In this document: one piece after another, positions 13,101 through 23,259 of the stretch
Position numbering within the stretch: position 1 is the stretch's first letter
Layout of the letters: every line of letters begins with the position of its first letter
Assembly: GCA_943735955.1 (NCBI GenBank)
Contig: OX030961.1
Coordinates: forward strand, 7,628,420 to 7,692,419
Origin: Piscicola geometra
Taxonomy: Eukaryota; Annelida; Clitellata; Hirudinida; Piscicolidae
Direction: 5' to 3'
Length of the DNA: 64,000 bases
The notes under the pieces: model-generated
Seen by the model: the letters and a program-made list of their open reading frames with translations, nothing else
Database searches by the model: none
Told to the model about the DNA's origin: nothing
Made by a program: the position numbers and the translations under genes

Positions 13101-16100
13101 TGGTCTTCTAAAGCTTCAGTTGATTTTTTCAAGAAAGATGTGAATAGAGTGGGGGAAAGTAAAAAATCCTATCTCACTTTATAAAAGTGGGCTTTTTAAA
13201 TTTATGACAAGGACTAATTGAAAGGTTAAACTATCTCTAAAACTATTATAATTGCTAGATATTATTCTTTTTAAATAAGCTTCATTTTTTCAGGGATGGA
13301 ACTGTCAATGATTCGTTAACGGACCAAGCTCCGACCTACACACTGGTGGATGGGGTGTCGAGAAAAGGTAAGCAAGTGGTCGTTTCTAGCGAAGGTTATT
13401 CCTATGTTTTTTGGCATGCAACCGAGGCTCGTGAGAATGGCGTAATACAGTGGAGGTGCACTGCCAGAAGTAATAAGAAAGGATGTCTTGCAGTGTTGAA
13501 GCAAAGTGGGGAAAGTTTTGAGATAGGAAAACATGAGCACACGCATCCGCCAAAGCCTGATCTACTCGCCAAAGTACTGCAGTTGAAAAAGGTAATTAGA
13601 GATATTTATGATCTCTGATGCTTATTAGGCAACCTATGAAGGGTTTAGACATTGTCAATGAGTGTCTTTATTTTTTATGAGATAATCCTTTTTTACTACA
13701 GATAAAAACGTCAACATGTGAAAATTTAGCTGAGCCCACATCTCATATAGTTCGTCGTGTAATGGAAAAGTACTCTTCTTTGGACCAACCGTATGACTCT
13801 CGGAAGAATAAAATTAGATTGTATTATATGGCTAACAGGCTCCGCAATATTTGCATGAAGAAAAAGGAATTGTTGACAGAGTTTGAGCCCTATTCTTCCC
13901 ATAAAGCGCGCGTCTCCTCTCGAGCATCGACGCACTCAGACGACAGTAAGAATCGAAGCCACGCTAGTGAGGCGAGGGCCAAGCGTCTCAGCGCTCTGCA
14001 ATCACGCCGCACGTCGACAGAGTTTGAGGCGTCAACAGAGTCCCCAATGTCAATGTTTGATGCTAGTCAGTCGTTACTTTCGACTGAGTTGGAAAAAAGT
14101 GAAAAGTAAGTGTTTTTTTGGCAATTAGATTTGAAAATAATTTCAGTTAAAAAATATTATTATTGGTTTAAATATTATATATTTTTCTCTAAACTAATCT
14201 TTGTTATTCGATCAGTCATCTCAGGGATGAAGACCACCAATATTCTCAAACGGAGGAGCCACCTACATGCCCAATACCGAGGCAAAGTGGCGAAGGCTTT
14301 GAGAAAAAAAGTCGTGAGCACAATCACGCACCTAAAACAGACTTACTCGCTCAAGATATGCTGATAAACGAGGTAATTCGAGATCATTATCTACAATGTA
14401 TTTTTCAGTAGGTTTAATACGATACAATATAACGATGAATATTATAAACTTGGCGTTAGCAATGCCAGTTGGTATTTAAAAAAAATATTTCTTCGTCTAA
14501 CTAGAATAGCCAAAAGATGATAAAGCAAGTTAATAACAGTTTAAATCTTTTAAAATGTCAACCTGTTCAGAACTCCAAAAGTGAGTTTTCTTAATAACAC
14601 TTTGCATCTCAATGAAATATATGAGGTCATACAGTCTTGTGTTTCTTGCTTTGTCTGGCAAGGGACAATATACCACCAACTGATTGACACCATTCATATA
14701 TGATAAGCTGGAAGTTAATCGTGTACAATATGATTTTGGTGTTGATCTAGTTTCAGTGTTTCACCTTCATGTTCCCAATGATCCTTCGCGCAAGGACTGT
14801 GGGTATGGTCTGACGACTGGTTTCTAATCACAAAGTTTTTTGTTTAAAAAGTTCAAAGAGTGAAATGAAGTTTTCACATAGTTTGGCTTTAAAAATTTAT
14901 TTTTTCAACTTGGGCAGCAAAATAAAAAACAATTTCTTATATTAAGTAAATTATAATATAAATATTTCCGATATATTTTGTTTAAACGGGTAAATTAAAT
15001 AAAAAAAATAATTGCATGTTCAAAATAATACACTAATATTTATTTTTAGTACCCGGTAGTCATGCTTCGGGTATCACTTTTACATTTGCATCAGTTAAAA
15101 TACTTAATTGATCAGTAGAGTAGATAAAAAATGCTTGGATAAAGGTAAATATCGCAAATTGCAAAAATAGGTTTTTAAATTCAATGTTTTTTAAATAATT
15201 ATTTCTATCTTTGAGTAAGCTAACCTGTCTTAAATTTTATCCACAAGCTGAAACGCATGTGAATAAAAAATAATCAAACGGTTTACTTTGAGTGCGATTT
15301 GTTCCATATACTCAAGAGCATATAGTTTAGCAAAAAAAACTGTTATGTAAAAGACCGATTACTTCATGAAGTTGAATATTTAATAGCTACTTATGAGTTA
15401 TGTATAAATTTTATTGAATATTTTCCAGATCATTGAATGCTGTCTCAACAAAGGGTTCAGTGAACCTTTTTTCAGAGAATTCATCACTGTGAAAGGACGC
15501 AAACATGCAATATTAGCGACGGACACTCAGCTGAAGCTACTTTCAAGCGCCAAGACCTGGTACATGGACGTGAAGTCGCCATTCTCGCAATTGTTTTCTA
15601 TACATGCATTTGTGAAGCATGAAAAATTGATAAGACAGCGACCACTCTGCTTCATTCTGATGAGTGACAGGAAACGGAAGGATTACAGAGAAGTATGTAC
15701 AACTTAATGTTTTAAAGATGTTTACATTTTTTGGATAACTTTTTATATCTAAATTTCTTGTTTGCTCACTATTCAGTTTTTAATAATAAATAATTTGTTC
15801 TTTTTTCAGGTTTTGCTCAAATTGAACTCATTGCTCACTGAAGCAAGGGTGAATTCATTTGTGGTTGATTATGATGTGAGTCTTTGGAACGCTCTTCGTG
15901 AAGTGTATGCTGATCCAGACATCAAGGGTTCTGCCTTCGACTTTGTCCAAGCACTGAGGACAGAGTGTAACAGCCTGGGTTTAATCGAAGCGTATGATTT
16001 TCCAGATAATGTGTACAACATGATGAGAAGGACATTCGCCTTACCGCTGCTTCCACCAGCCGACATCCAATCTGCCTTTGAAAAAATTCGCAAAAAGTCA

Positions 16101-16484
16101 AAATGTGAGCAACTAAAGCCCTTCTTTTCGTATTTTGAAGAAACTTGGCTAAGGAACAAAGAATGGACCGTCGAAAATTGGTCGATATATGGACGATCGG
16201 TACGTATGATGAACGATGTTGAAGATTGGAATAGACGCTTAGCCCACAAGTTCAAAAAGGAGAATTTTTCCTTTGCCCTTCTTGTAAGCCTCTTGTTTGA
16301 AGAAGGTCAGGAGATGCCTCCTAATTGCAAGATCGTGAAAGAATCGAAGTTGAAACGCCTTCAACAAAATAAAATGAGTACAGCTCCAGGGCAGTTGTGG
16401 GTAGCTTGGAATCGGTTTGAGAGGGGAGAAATTAAAAAGAGTCAATTACTGGATGAGGCATGGAGGCTGTATGGACCGATCTAA
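4150..16484 (+). CDS. Gene B: FLYWCH zinc-finger / MULE-derived protein
   Basis: Inferred exons: 4150-4169 (ATG, MDQTYQ), 4514-4609, 5897-5968, 9761-9895 and/or 10384-10524, 11671-11830, 11936-11967, (possibly 12085-12174), 13294-13591, 13702-14105, 14225-14372, 15429-15692, 15810-16484. Every junction keeps frame; using the 10384 exon gives 769 aa. Domains: FLYWCH finger split by an intron (about residues 63-163; WRCCIRS then HNHASKP), complete FLYWCH (174-273; WRCTARS, HTHPPKP), Ser/Arg-rich linker (274-408), core-deleted FLYWCH remnant (408-457), MULE-derived domain (458-769). FLYWCH fingers bind DNA or protein, so a nuclear DNA-binding role is likely. Introns carry a pogo-like remnant, a 3.5-kb LINE, a foldback-like element and an RTE fragment. 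Splicing is not experimentally known. Confidence 0.75.
4747..5848 (-). mobile_element. pogo/Tigger-like DNA transposon remnant
   Basis: Imperfect inverted ends: GGGGAGAGCAGGGCAAGATG near 4749 and GTCTTGCCCCGCTCTTCAC near 5822-5840. The - strand ORF 5527-5300 starts MVCTYKRKTSRGVYGIEALK, like the HTH start of pogo/jerky transposases. Further on (frame-broken, about 5250-5100) comes a HPFREKSW ... HPEISIRRPE-like stretch, matching the DNA-binding region. The catalytic domain is lost. It lies in a gene B intron. Confidence 0.5.
6000..9548 (-). mobile_element. Near full-length L2/CR1-type LINE in a gene B intron
   Basis: A single long frame on the - strand runs from ATG at 9432 to the stop at 6148, broken only by one TAA at 9228-9226. 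Order: Ser/Pro-rich leader; apurinic endonuclease (LTETW, YRPPNN, LCGDFNAP, LDLLI, SDHHLI); reverse transcriptase (NYRPISNL, SLDLSAAFD, GVPQGSVLGPLLF, catalytic YHKYADDIQL); C-terminal region ending NALPPALRRINQFSTFKAKL. Catalytic motifs are intact. The 3' end has a conserved GCGTGCCCGGGCGCTATAC sequence and an (ATT)-rich tail near 6000-6020. The matching intron of gene D lacks the element, so it inserted after duplication. The 5' edge near 9548 is approximate. Confidence 0.85.
9761..10524 (+). CDS. Gene B: two tandem alternative exons for the N-half of a FLYWCH finger
   Basis: Exon 9761-9895 (135 nt) follows TTATATTCAG and precedes GTAAGG; exon 10384-10524 (141 nt) follows ATTTCAG and precedes GTAAGA. 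Both begin and end in phase 2 and encode the same module: an acidic lead, then PTYTLV, a Gly/Ser turn, ILVSSEG. They differ at the end (HSCNIHKK versus FSFVHTR). Either joins in frame to the C-half exon at 11671, where the codon is completed and followed by YEYSVLWRCC. Including both would also keep frame but would put two N-halves before one C-half. This arrangement fits mutually exclusive splicing after exon duplication. Confidence 0.65.
10712..11367. mobile_element. Foldback-like element copy 1 (GGAGACCTCATCC arrays)
   Basis: The left end has several tandem units of a GGAGACCTCATCCTAG-like 15-mer (10712-10815); the right end has the inverse, GATGAGGTCTCC, repeated (11293-11367). The middle is AT-rich with further inverted similarity (AATAAAATTATTTATATAGC versus GCTATAATAATAATTTTAGT). 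It lies in a gene B intron; the matching gene D intron is only about 250 bp and lacks it. Confidence 0.65.
12085..12174 (+). CDS. Possible extra cassette exon of gene B
   Basis: After CGTTTTCAG there is a 90-nt open segment (PNDSANQTIDF... ending SLPNG) that starts and ends in phase 2, as the neighbouring cassette exons do, so it could be included between 11967 and 13294 without changing frame. The donor GTTTGT is weak. The ending loosely resembles the LPMG stretch in the 29937-30032 cassette of gene C. It may simply be chance; transcript reads are needed. Confidence 0.3.
12845..13175 (-). mobile_element. RTE-like reverse transcriptase fragment
   Basis: The - strand reads DFLLSPTLFTSFLKK, then RTLPFADDTDV, then YGIEISAEKTKL, with an in-frame stop. 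It is the fingers/palm part of an RT, in the intron upstream of the 13294 FLYWCH exon of gene B. Confidence 0.55.
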
Positions 16485-16849
16485 CTAGTAGTAACAGTTT
16501 CTTAATTATAATACCATTCAATGATAACATTCATAAATATAACATTTCATAGTACAATCGTAAGTATATCAACTAGATTAGCGGACTAATATATTTGGTA
16601 AGTAAGTTGTTTTTTCTTTAAACACGTTAAGCTCTTGTTGAACCATAATTGCCTACGCCACCGATGCCAAGAAAGCAAGCGATAAGTGTTCATCCTTAAT
16701 GTCTCGAACCCTGTTGACTGTTTTCATTTATATGCTTAGATATTCATTATAAATGGTTGATTCAATACATGTAAGAGAGTTTGACTTACTTTGTTAAAAT
16801 TATATTTAAATATAGGAAAACAAACTTGAAATTTTTTTTGTAAAGGCAA

Positions 16850-17149
16850 TCTATTAGATCATTCTCACGGGTGCGCGAATAGATAATTCGCAGCTATAGA
16901 TCGATTTCATCCACCTTGGCAGCAAACAATTCTTAGAGAGAAGCGCTACCGATACCCAAAGTATATTTTCGAAAAAATAGCCCTTGACAAAGAGACCTTC
17001 GGCCAGTCCAATAATATCTCATCGATAGCGCTTCAGCTCGCAAGTCAGCTCATTAAATAAATAAATTAATCTTTTGACGAAGATTTATTTCAGTGAGAAA
17101 GAATAAACTCGTTTCCATTTTCATCTTCTAACTTTCATTTTATCTTTGG
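16850..17149. other. Intergenic stretch after gene B
   Basis: No gene, RNA or repeat recognised. Less AT-rich than its surroundings, with GATCGATTTCATCC and CTCATCGATAGCGC motifs. Confidence 0.4.
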
Positions 17150-17345
17150 CGAGCGGGTTGGCTTAGAAGGTAAGTTGCTACTCAAAGTTTGCTAGTTCGA
17201 ACCCGTGAGCTATCATATACCTAGTGTATATGATGCGGTATTTCACGAGTTATGTCGTGTGAGTGACGCCTCAGTAGCGTTCCTTGGCGCATTATAAATA
17301 GACATCTCCTCTCCGATCTTGTTTTTGGCAATCAATTACGAGGGT
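17150..17345 (+). mobile_element. tRNA-derived SINE, family 2
   Basis: GCGAGCGGGTTGGCTTAGAAGG (A-box-like), CTAGTTCGAACCC (B-box), then GATGCGGTATTTCACGAG and GTAGCGTTCCTTGGCGCATT. Related pieces occur at 3106-3327 and on both sides of the LINE at 44385-44891. Confidence 0.62.
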
Positions 17346-17484
17346 CGCATTATACTTTGCGTCTTAAGGTACATAATTCAGTTTCCTTTTTATCTTTCGG
17401 AATTTTATTCGTGAGATGCTTCAAGTTTCCGTTTTTTCATGCTAAAAATGGTTTATTCTTTAAAATGGTTAATCACCTTTTGAG

Positions 17485-17521
17485 ATGATCAGTATTGAAC
17501 CTACGTTTCAATACTGATCAT
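17485..17521. repeat. 15-bp perfect inverted repeat with 7-nt loop
   Basis: ATGATCAGTATTGAA (17485-17499), loop CCTACGT, then its exact complement (17507-17521). It sits at the edge of the 80-bp direct repeat flanking the foldback-like element. There is no T-run, and no terminator role is expected here. Confidence 0.8.
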
Positions 17522-17605
17522 TTCATGAAAATGTTGAATGACATTTGCTGCGTTTTCCAAGTTGTGAGAGATCTTAATATTGAAAACGGAGGTCGAGAGT
17601 GATTT

Positions 17606-18308
17606 AAGGAGATCTCATCCAAGAGGACTCCATCCTGGAGGCCTCATCCGGTGAAGACCTAATCCTAGGAGATTTCAACTTAGAAGAACTCACTCTGTGG
17701 AGATCTCTTTCTCTGGAGACCTCATCTTGTAGACATTTAATTGTGAAATGGTATATTAATCCATGAATTGTTCAATAACATTATTTATATAGCTACTTCA
17801 ATCAATCAATCAAATCAATTTCTATAGCGCTCTTTCCTTAAATTATATCGTTAAATTTGACATTTGTTATTATTTAAGTTATCATTTCATTTTTTAAATT
17901 AGTTTACTTATTGAATTTAATAAGCATTCCAATCTATTTTCAACTTTCTTATGGCAAAGTAACTGCTGTATAGACACGTGTTCAAACGATAAATGCTCAA
18001 CAAAGATAATATAAAAGACAATGAAATAATCATTTTTATTATTGGAATTATTAGTGGTCTTGAAGCCCGTCCGGGTTTACGCTACGTTAATAACACTCGT
18101 TGGATTGAATGCTAAATGAATTCAATAAGAAAATTATTTTGAAAAGGATTTTTTAAAAAATTAAGTAGCTATAATAATAATTTATAAAACATTTTATTGA
18201 TTGATATTTAAAGTTTTCTAGTTAAATGTCTACAAGATGAGGTCTCCAGAGGATGAGATCTCAAGGATAGGGTCTCCAAGGATGAAGTCCCCTAGGATGA
18301 GGTATCCG
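17606..18308. mobile_element. Foldback-like element copy 2
   Basis: Same structure and middle sequence as 10712-11367: GGAGATCTCATCC units at the left, GATGAGGTCTCC-like units at the right. A LINE tail (17796-17840) and a short SINE 3' piece (about 18046-18108) have been added. Flanked by an imperfect direct repeat of about 80 bp (17521-17601, 18317-18398). Confidence 0.62.
17796..17840 (-). mobile_element. LINE 3'-end fragment, reverse orientation
   Basis: TCAATCAATCAATC followed by AAATCAATTTCTATAGCGCT is the complement of the LINE 3' end at 44850-44890. It lies inside the second foldback-like repeat and is absent from the first copy of that repeat. Confidence 0.5.
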
Positions 18309-18689
18309 CATACCCTTTTCATGAAAATGTGTAATGACATTTGCTGCGTTTTTTTAAGTTTTGAGTGATCATAATAATAAAAACGAAGGTCGAAAGTGTG
18401 AAGACATTTAATTTAATTTTATTTATATAAAACTAGTTCAGAGACATTTTATTGGAACTGACAATAAACTGCATGAGTTTCGAACCCTCAAATAATTTAT
18501 TAGAAACTGTTTATATTTACAAGAAGTCAAACGATTCTGAAGTTACATGTAGTTCCTTTTTGCTCAACGATTATGTTTGTCGATGCTGCAGAGAAGCCCT
18601 GCACACTTGCGCTTCTGTAAGACTGTAAAGAGGCCAGCAAAAGGAACAGGAGAACGTGACAGTTAACCTATGAAAAGAAGTGTAACTTG

Positions 18690-18905
18690 TTGCAGTTTGA
18701 CGTATCATGCGACGCATGAATGATTGAATTCATGCGTCTATGACGGCAATCAACAAGCTCATCTCAACGAGAACGCTGACCAGCGACGTGAGTACGAAAC
18801 CACGTGAAAAATAATAAACTCGATTGCAAGAGATGACAAAACCTATTCGTCAAAAATGTGGTTTCGAACGGCTCTCTTTCAAAAGGGGAAGGAGAAATAC
18901 TCGGA
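18690..18905 (+). mobile_element. LINE fragment (region between endonuclease and RT)
   Basis: NQQAHLNENADQRREYETT followed by a stop and a WFRTALFQKGKEKYSE-like stretch. The same motif occurs at 49962-50160 in the other orientation, which supports a shared repeat rather than a gene. Confidence 0.4.
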
Positions 18906-19075
18906 GGTTTGAAAAAATTCTTTACGTTAATGTTTAGAAATTCACAAATTATTACATTTTGAAGATATGATTGAAAAATATTCAATGCAAGAATGTTTTA
19001 TTAATTTCCAAATTTGAATATAAAATTAAGAATTAATCATAAATATTAACTAGAAAAAGACTTATCAAAGTCAAA

Positions 19076-19238
19076 TTAAGAGTAATGACTTTTAGTTAAA
19101 TTTATAATTTCATTTTTCAAAAAAATATAGTTCTTGGTCATCGCATCCAAATCAATATTTAGGTTTTGAGTTCTGTTCACTAATCTTTCATTTGCACGAT
19201 TGGCCGTCACATCTCTGGGCGTAGGTGCATAGTGATTT
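19076..19238 (-). CDS. Possible terminal exon of an unrecognised gene
   Basis: Reverse strand: a good acceptor (CATCTTTCCATTCAG) is followed by an open stretch of about 53 codons (RNHYAPTPRDVTANRANERL... ending LTKSHYS) and TAA. Composition looks more protein-like than neighbouring AT-rich sequence, but no partner exon is identified; its phase does not join to the preceding cysteine-rich gene. Low confidence. Confidence 0.22.
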
Positions 19239-19678
19239 CTGAATGGAAAGATGACGATGATTTTATTGAATAAATTAGGTAACAGAAAATATAATTATTG
19301 ATAAAGATAACAATAATAGTTATACTTTAAGTAAATTAATAAAGTTGAAAGAAGTGGAAAAATATTAATTATTATAGGATGCTAATAAAAAAAATAGGGA
19401 AATGTTATTCTCAAAACATTTTTGGCTTTCTTTTATGCTTTAAACTAAGTGAGCAAAGTTTCATCAAATTAAAATAATTATTGTAGCAGCAGCTGAATCT
19501 CTTGGACAAACCCCTTCAATCATAAACACAAACAAAACATTCATCAAACAGTAGAGGCGAAAACACAAGAAAGAGAAACTGAATAAATCCGGCATCTTCA
19601 AATTCAGATTGCCCATTGACAGTTTCTTTTTATTATAAAAATACAAGATAAGATAAAAAGAGGTTCAAAAACAAAATT

Positions 19679-22400
19679 CTAGTTTTTATGTGCACCGTAA
19701 GGAACACCATTTCCTCTCACCTCCTCACCACAGGTACAATAATAGTTTCTATCACTGTCACACACCGGGTAAGTCACGTTTTCTAGAGTTTTTGAATTTT
19801 TGTCTTTCATTATGAGTTTATCTTCATTTTTTGATTAAGCATGAGTAATAATGCTACAATTATTGTAGAAGTAATTAGAGTATAGACCGAATACCAGAAG
19901 ATCATCAATAGTTTCCCCGTCACTACCAATAGAATGATGAATATATAATTTTAGTTTCAAGTCCGTCCCATTCTCACCGTCAAAGCCTTTATCGAAGCAT
20001 TCTCCATTAATGCAAGCCAGGCCAGTGAGGCAAAAGTTACCATCCTGAATTGGCGGTGAATCAATGGAATTATTTCTAATCATAGTGTGTATTTCTAATC
20101 TAATTTTTATTTAGTATGTTTTACTGTAAATTGTGTTTGTATAATTGTATTTTTTAAATATTTTATTTTATTGACTTTCATTAGTTATGTTATATTCATT
20201 CTTTGAACGATTTTTTTGAATCCTATTTTGAGAAGTTTTAAAACTTTCAACTTAATCTTTCAATTTTTTGTGTTCCATTGCAAAAATTTATTTTTAATGA
20301 TGTTTTGTGTTAAAACTTATTTATTTTATTTTATACCTAGAATTGTGTTGCGAACATTTTATTGTACTCTAATATAGAGTTTTTTTTGTATCTAATAAAC
20401 TTTATTATATAAAGGGACCTTGCATTGGCAAAAGTAATTGCTTTCACTGCTACAATCTCCCATTTCACACTTTTGATTCCTGCAATTTCCAAAACAGAAA
20501 GAGCCCTGAATGAGAATCATGATTTTGGGTGAATGGGTATATAATAGAGGCCAGACAGGTTGCCCTGGGCCTCTCATCGGAACGGGAGAAACTCAGAATC
20601 GGGAATAGAATAGGGAAAGGAACGGGAACGCGAATTCACATTCAAATCGGGAACGGGAAAAAACGGGAGCAAAAGTTATCGGCATTGAAAATATTACTTA
20701 CATTAAAATGGCATGAATAGACAAAAAATCGAAAGAAAAAAAATCATTACGTCCACTTAGAAGGTTTTTCATTAGGTTGTTTGATAAATATTTTATATTG
20801 AAAGTTGATACTTATTAAAAAAACCCTACACCACTTGTCAAGTTTTTAATATGTGAAATACCAATACATTCGCACACCAAACTATTCTAGTTTTAAAAAT
20901 TAATGTCCGAACTAAGGGTCAAAAGAATCATGTCGTCTGAACATTATGAGTGTCCGAAAAAACTGAAATTTTACGATATTTAATTCATTGAACTCACTCC
21001 ACAAGTGCACAGAATGTCTCCTTCAAACTCGCAAAGAGAACTGTCAACTACGGAATTAAAAGTTATTTTCACCAATTTGATCATCGTCATCATCGCTATC
21101 ACTCTTATAATCTTTTTTATCCTTTTCATAACCATCATCATCACCATGGACGGCCCTGAGATCCGGCCCCCCCCACATTTTGGAAGTGAGGGGTTCCGCC
21201 TTTATGTGGACCCCCCCCTTCAAATTTTTTCAATAAAAACATTTTTAAACTTTTTTTGATGCGAACATGGTATAAAACAGAGTTTTTAGATATTAATATA
21301 TTGTGAGTATGTCTAGTTATAGTTATAGCTGTCTAAAATAAAAATTTTCATCGCTTACTTAAATATTCAAATAAAATCAGAAGTTAAAAAATGTTTTTTT
21401 AAGTGGCAGGATCGTCCATGCTGGTTAGGACCCCTCGATGACTTGCAGTAAATTGCCGCCCCTGACCATTACACCATTATCATAATACTCACTTTTTACT
21501 TCTTCACACTCTCCATTCTTGCATGGTCCGTAGCAATAGGATCCCTATAATGATGATGCCATTTTATTATTCATCATCAAAAGTTTTTAATAACGATCGA
21601 TCTGATATTTGATCAAGTAGAATTTGGTGTGTGCAATATTTCATAAACATCTCACCCCGCATATACAATAGTCTTCTCCTTCTCCGCATTCAGTAGCATT
21701 AGCTGATCAATATAATTATTTGTATATGAATAATGTTTTATATCATCCTCAACGTCACCATCATAAACAGAAACACCACTAATACAGCCATTGAATTATA
21801 AATGCAAATCTCACGCACAACCACCTCCATACCATAGTCGCCATAGTCACCATAGACTTCATCTTGGCATACACCATCTTCACAATACACTTCACAGTAT
21901 TTCTTGTCCACGGTCTAAAAAGCATTATCAGCTTTATCATTTATAAAAACTTCTTAGTTTTTTATATAGTTTAAATAATTTTAATACCAGTTTTTTTCTT
22001 TTTACTTATTTATTTCATTAATTTGATCTTATTACTCTTTGTTTTAATCAATTTATTTATGATCATTTATAAATATATAAAAATTAAAATCTAATATATA
22101 TATAAGTTCAATATATATATATTGAAAAAACAAAATTTTTTTTTCCGAACTGACCCCACAAAGGCAATCGTGTGTCTTGTCATGCGTACATTCTTCTGAC
22201 ACACTAGCGCCTACTAGGAGTGAAGTGATTTGTGTTACTTTAAGTGAAGTGTTATGGTTCTCATTTATATTAATTGGTTAAATAGTTTTTCTGGAATTAA
22301 AGTGACATTAAAATTTGATTTAATTTCGAATCTTACTTGATTTTTCTGAAACCATGACAAATAATACTAGCAAAAGAAAAAAGCCAACTTTTCCCATCAT
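19679..22400 (-). CDS. Secreted cysteine-rich modular protein (EGF-like spacing)
   Basis: Inferred exons in coding order: 22400-22337 (MMGKVGFFLLLVLFVMVS, a clear signal peptide), 22213-22155, 21914-21815, 21702-21656, 21544-21493, 21047-20998, 20505-20419, 20044-19978, 19782-19679 (TAG). Total 630 nt, 209 aa, all phases compatible. Two module types alternate: type A, phase 0 to 1, C-x3-C-x4-C (for example YCYGPCKNGEC; the last A copy has C-x5-C-x4-C), and type B, phase 1 to 0, C-x6/7-C-x-C (for example ECGEGEDYCICG). At 20505-20419 A and B are fused in one exon. The spacing recalls EGF-like or disintegrin-type modules, but I recognise no exact family. It should be exported and disulphide-bonded. 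Weak points are the donors GTCAGT (after 22155) and GTCCCT (after 20419). A MITE sits in the 21492-21048 intron. Confidence 0.62.
21150..21474 (-). mobile_element. hAT-type MITE copy 2 in an intron of the cysteine-rich gene
   Basis: Reverse orientation of the repeat at 3383-3763: terminal GCAGTAAATTGCCGCCCCTG complements its start, and the internal AGTTATAGTTATAGCTGTC-type segment also matches. Exact left boundary unclear. Confidence 0.58.
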
Positions 22401-22894
22401 TTTAATGTTATGAATGAGTAACAAACACTAATTATTATAATTTAATTAAGATAGTTTATTTTTTAAATAAATAAAAAAATTCTTAGGGATACTAACCGGG
22501 AGAAGTGCTGGTGTTTGGGGAAAATGTGTTTTTATATAAAGTATAAAAAGTTGGATATTACTTCGGGGATGAAGGGGTTAAAACAAGATTAATAAAAAAA
22601 GATGAGATTAGATTATAAAAGATCAATAAGATAAAAAGGTTTTTTTTAACATAAAGGCCTCTTTGACGCCTGAGGCTCGCGTGAGAACAACGATGCATTG
22701 TGTGTGAAAAAATAGTTCGATTTTCAACTTTAAGCTATACAAACAACGAATTCAGGTTCATGAATAAAACTTTTAGAATATTATTTTAATACAAGTTTTT
22801 TATTTTACTAAATAGATTCAATTCCTGATTATGACGGAGGATGTAGCCTATCACTTAAATGTATTTATTTTTTAGAATACTCACTCGAAGTAAA

Positions 22895-23255
22895 AAAAAT
22901 GTTAATATTACGTGAATTAAAAACGAGACAGTGGACCACATCTCCGAGATAAACATGCCAGCTTTCAAAAGAAAAGTTCGTGCACTGATCAAATTGCCGT
23001 CGCTAATGGAGCGGTAGATGAAGACGACCAGACTCACATCAGAAAAGCTTTTCGTAGGCTGAAAAAGATCTGAAGATGCAGTGTGATTGATATCAACGCC
23101 AAGATTTAGATCTTTTATACCTTGGTGAAGCCAATACTTTTCTATGGAGCAGAAACATGGAGAATCACTGTGACCACCAAGAATTAGATACAGGTCTTCA
23201 TCGATGCCTGCCTGAGGAGCATCTTGTAGATCCGCTGGCCAGTCGAGACCTTAAA
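22895..23255 (+). mobile_element. Degenerate LINE fragment
   Basis: Frame-broken translation on the + strand recalls an RT C-terminus: a KPILLYGAETWRITVTTKN-like stretch near 23120-23180, then QVFIDACLRSILRI near 23185-23235. The order is as expected for RTE-like elements; several frameshifts and stops. Confidence 0.45.
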
Positions 23256-23259
23256 AAAA

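Noticed and set aside
15869..16255. 128-aa ORF opposite the gene B MULE exon, and its equivalents at 36852-37238 and 827-1111
   Set aside because: Antisense frames of conserved MULE exons; they recur only because the sense exons are conserved.
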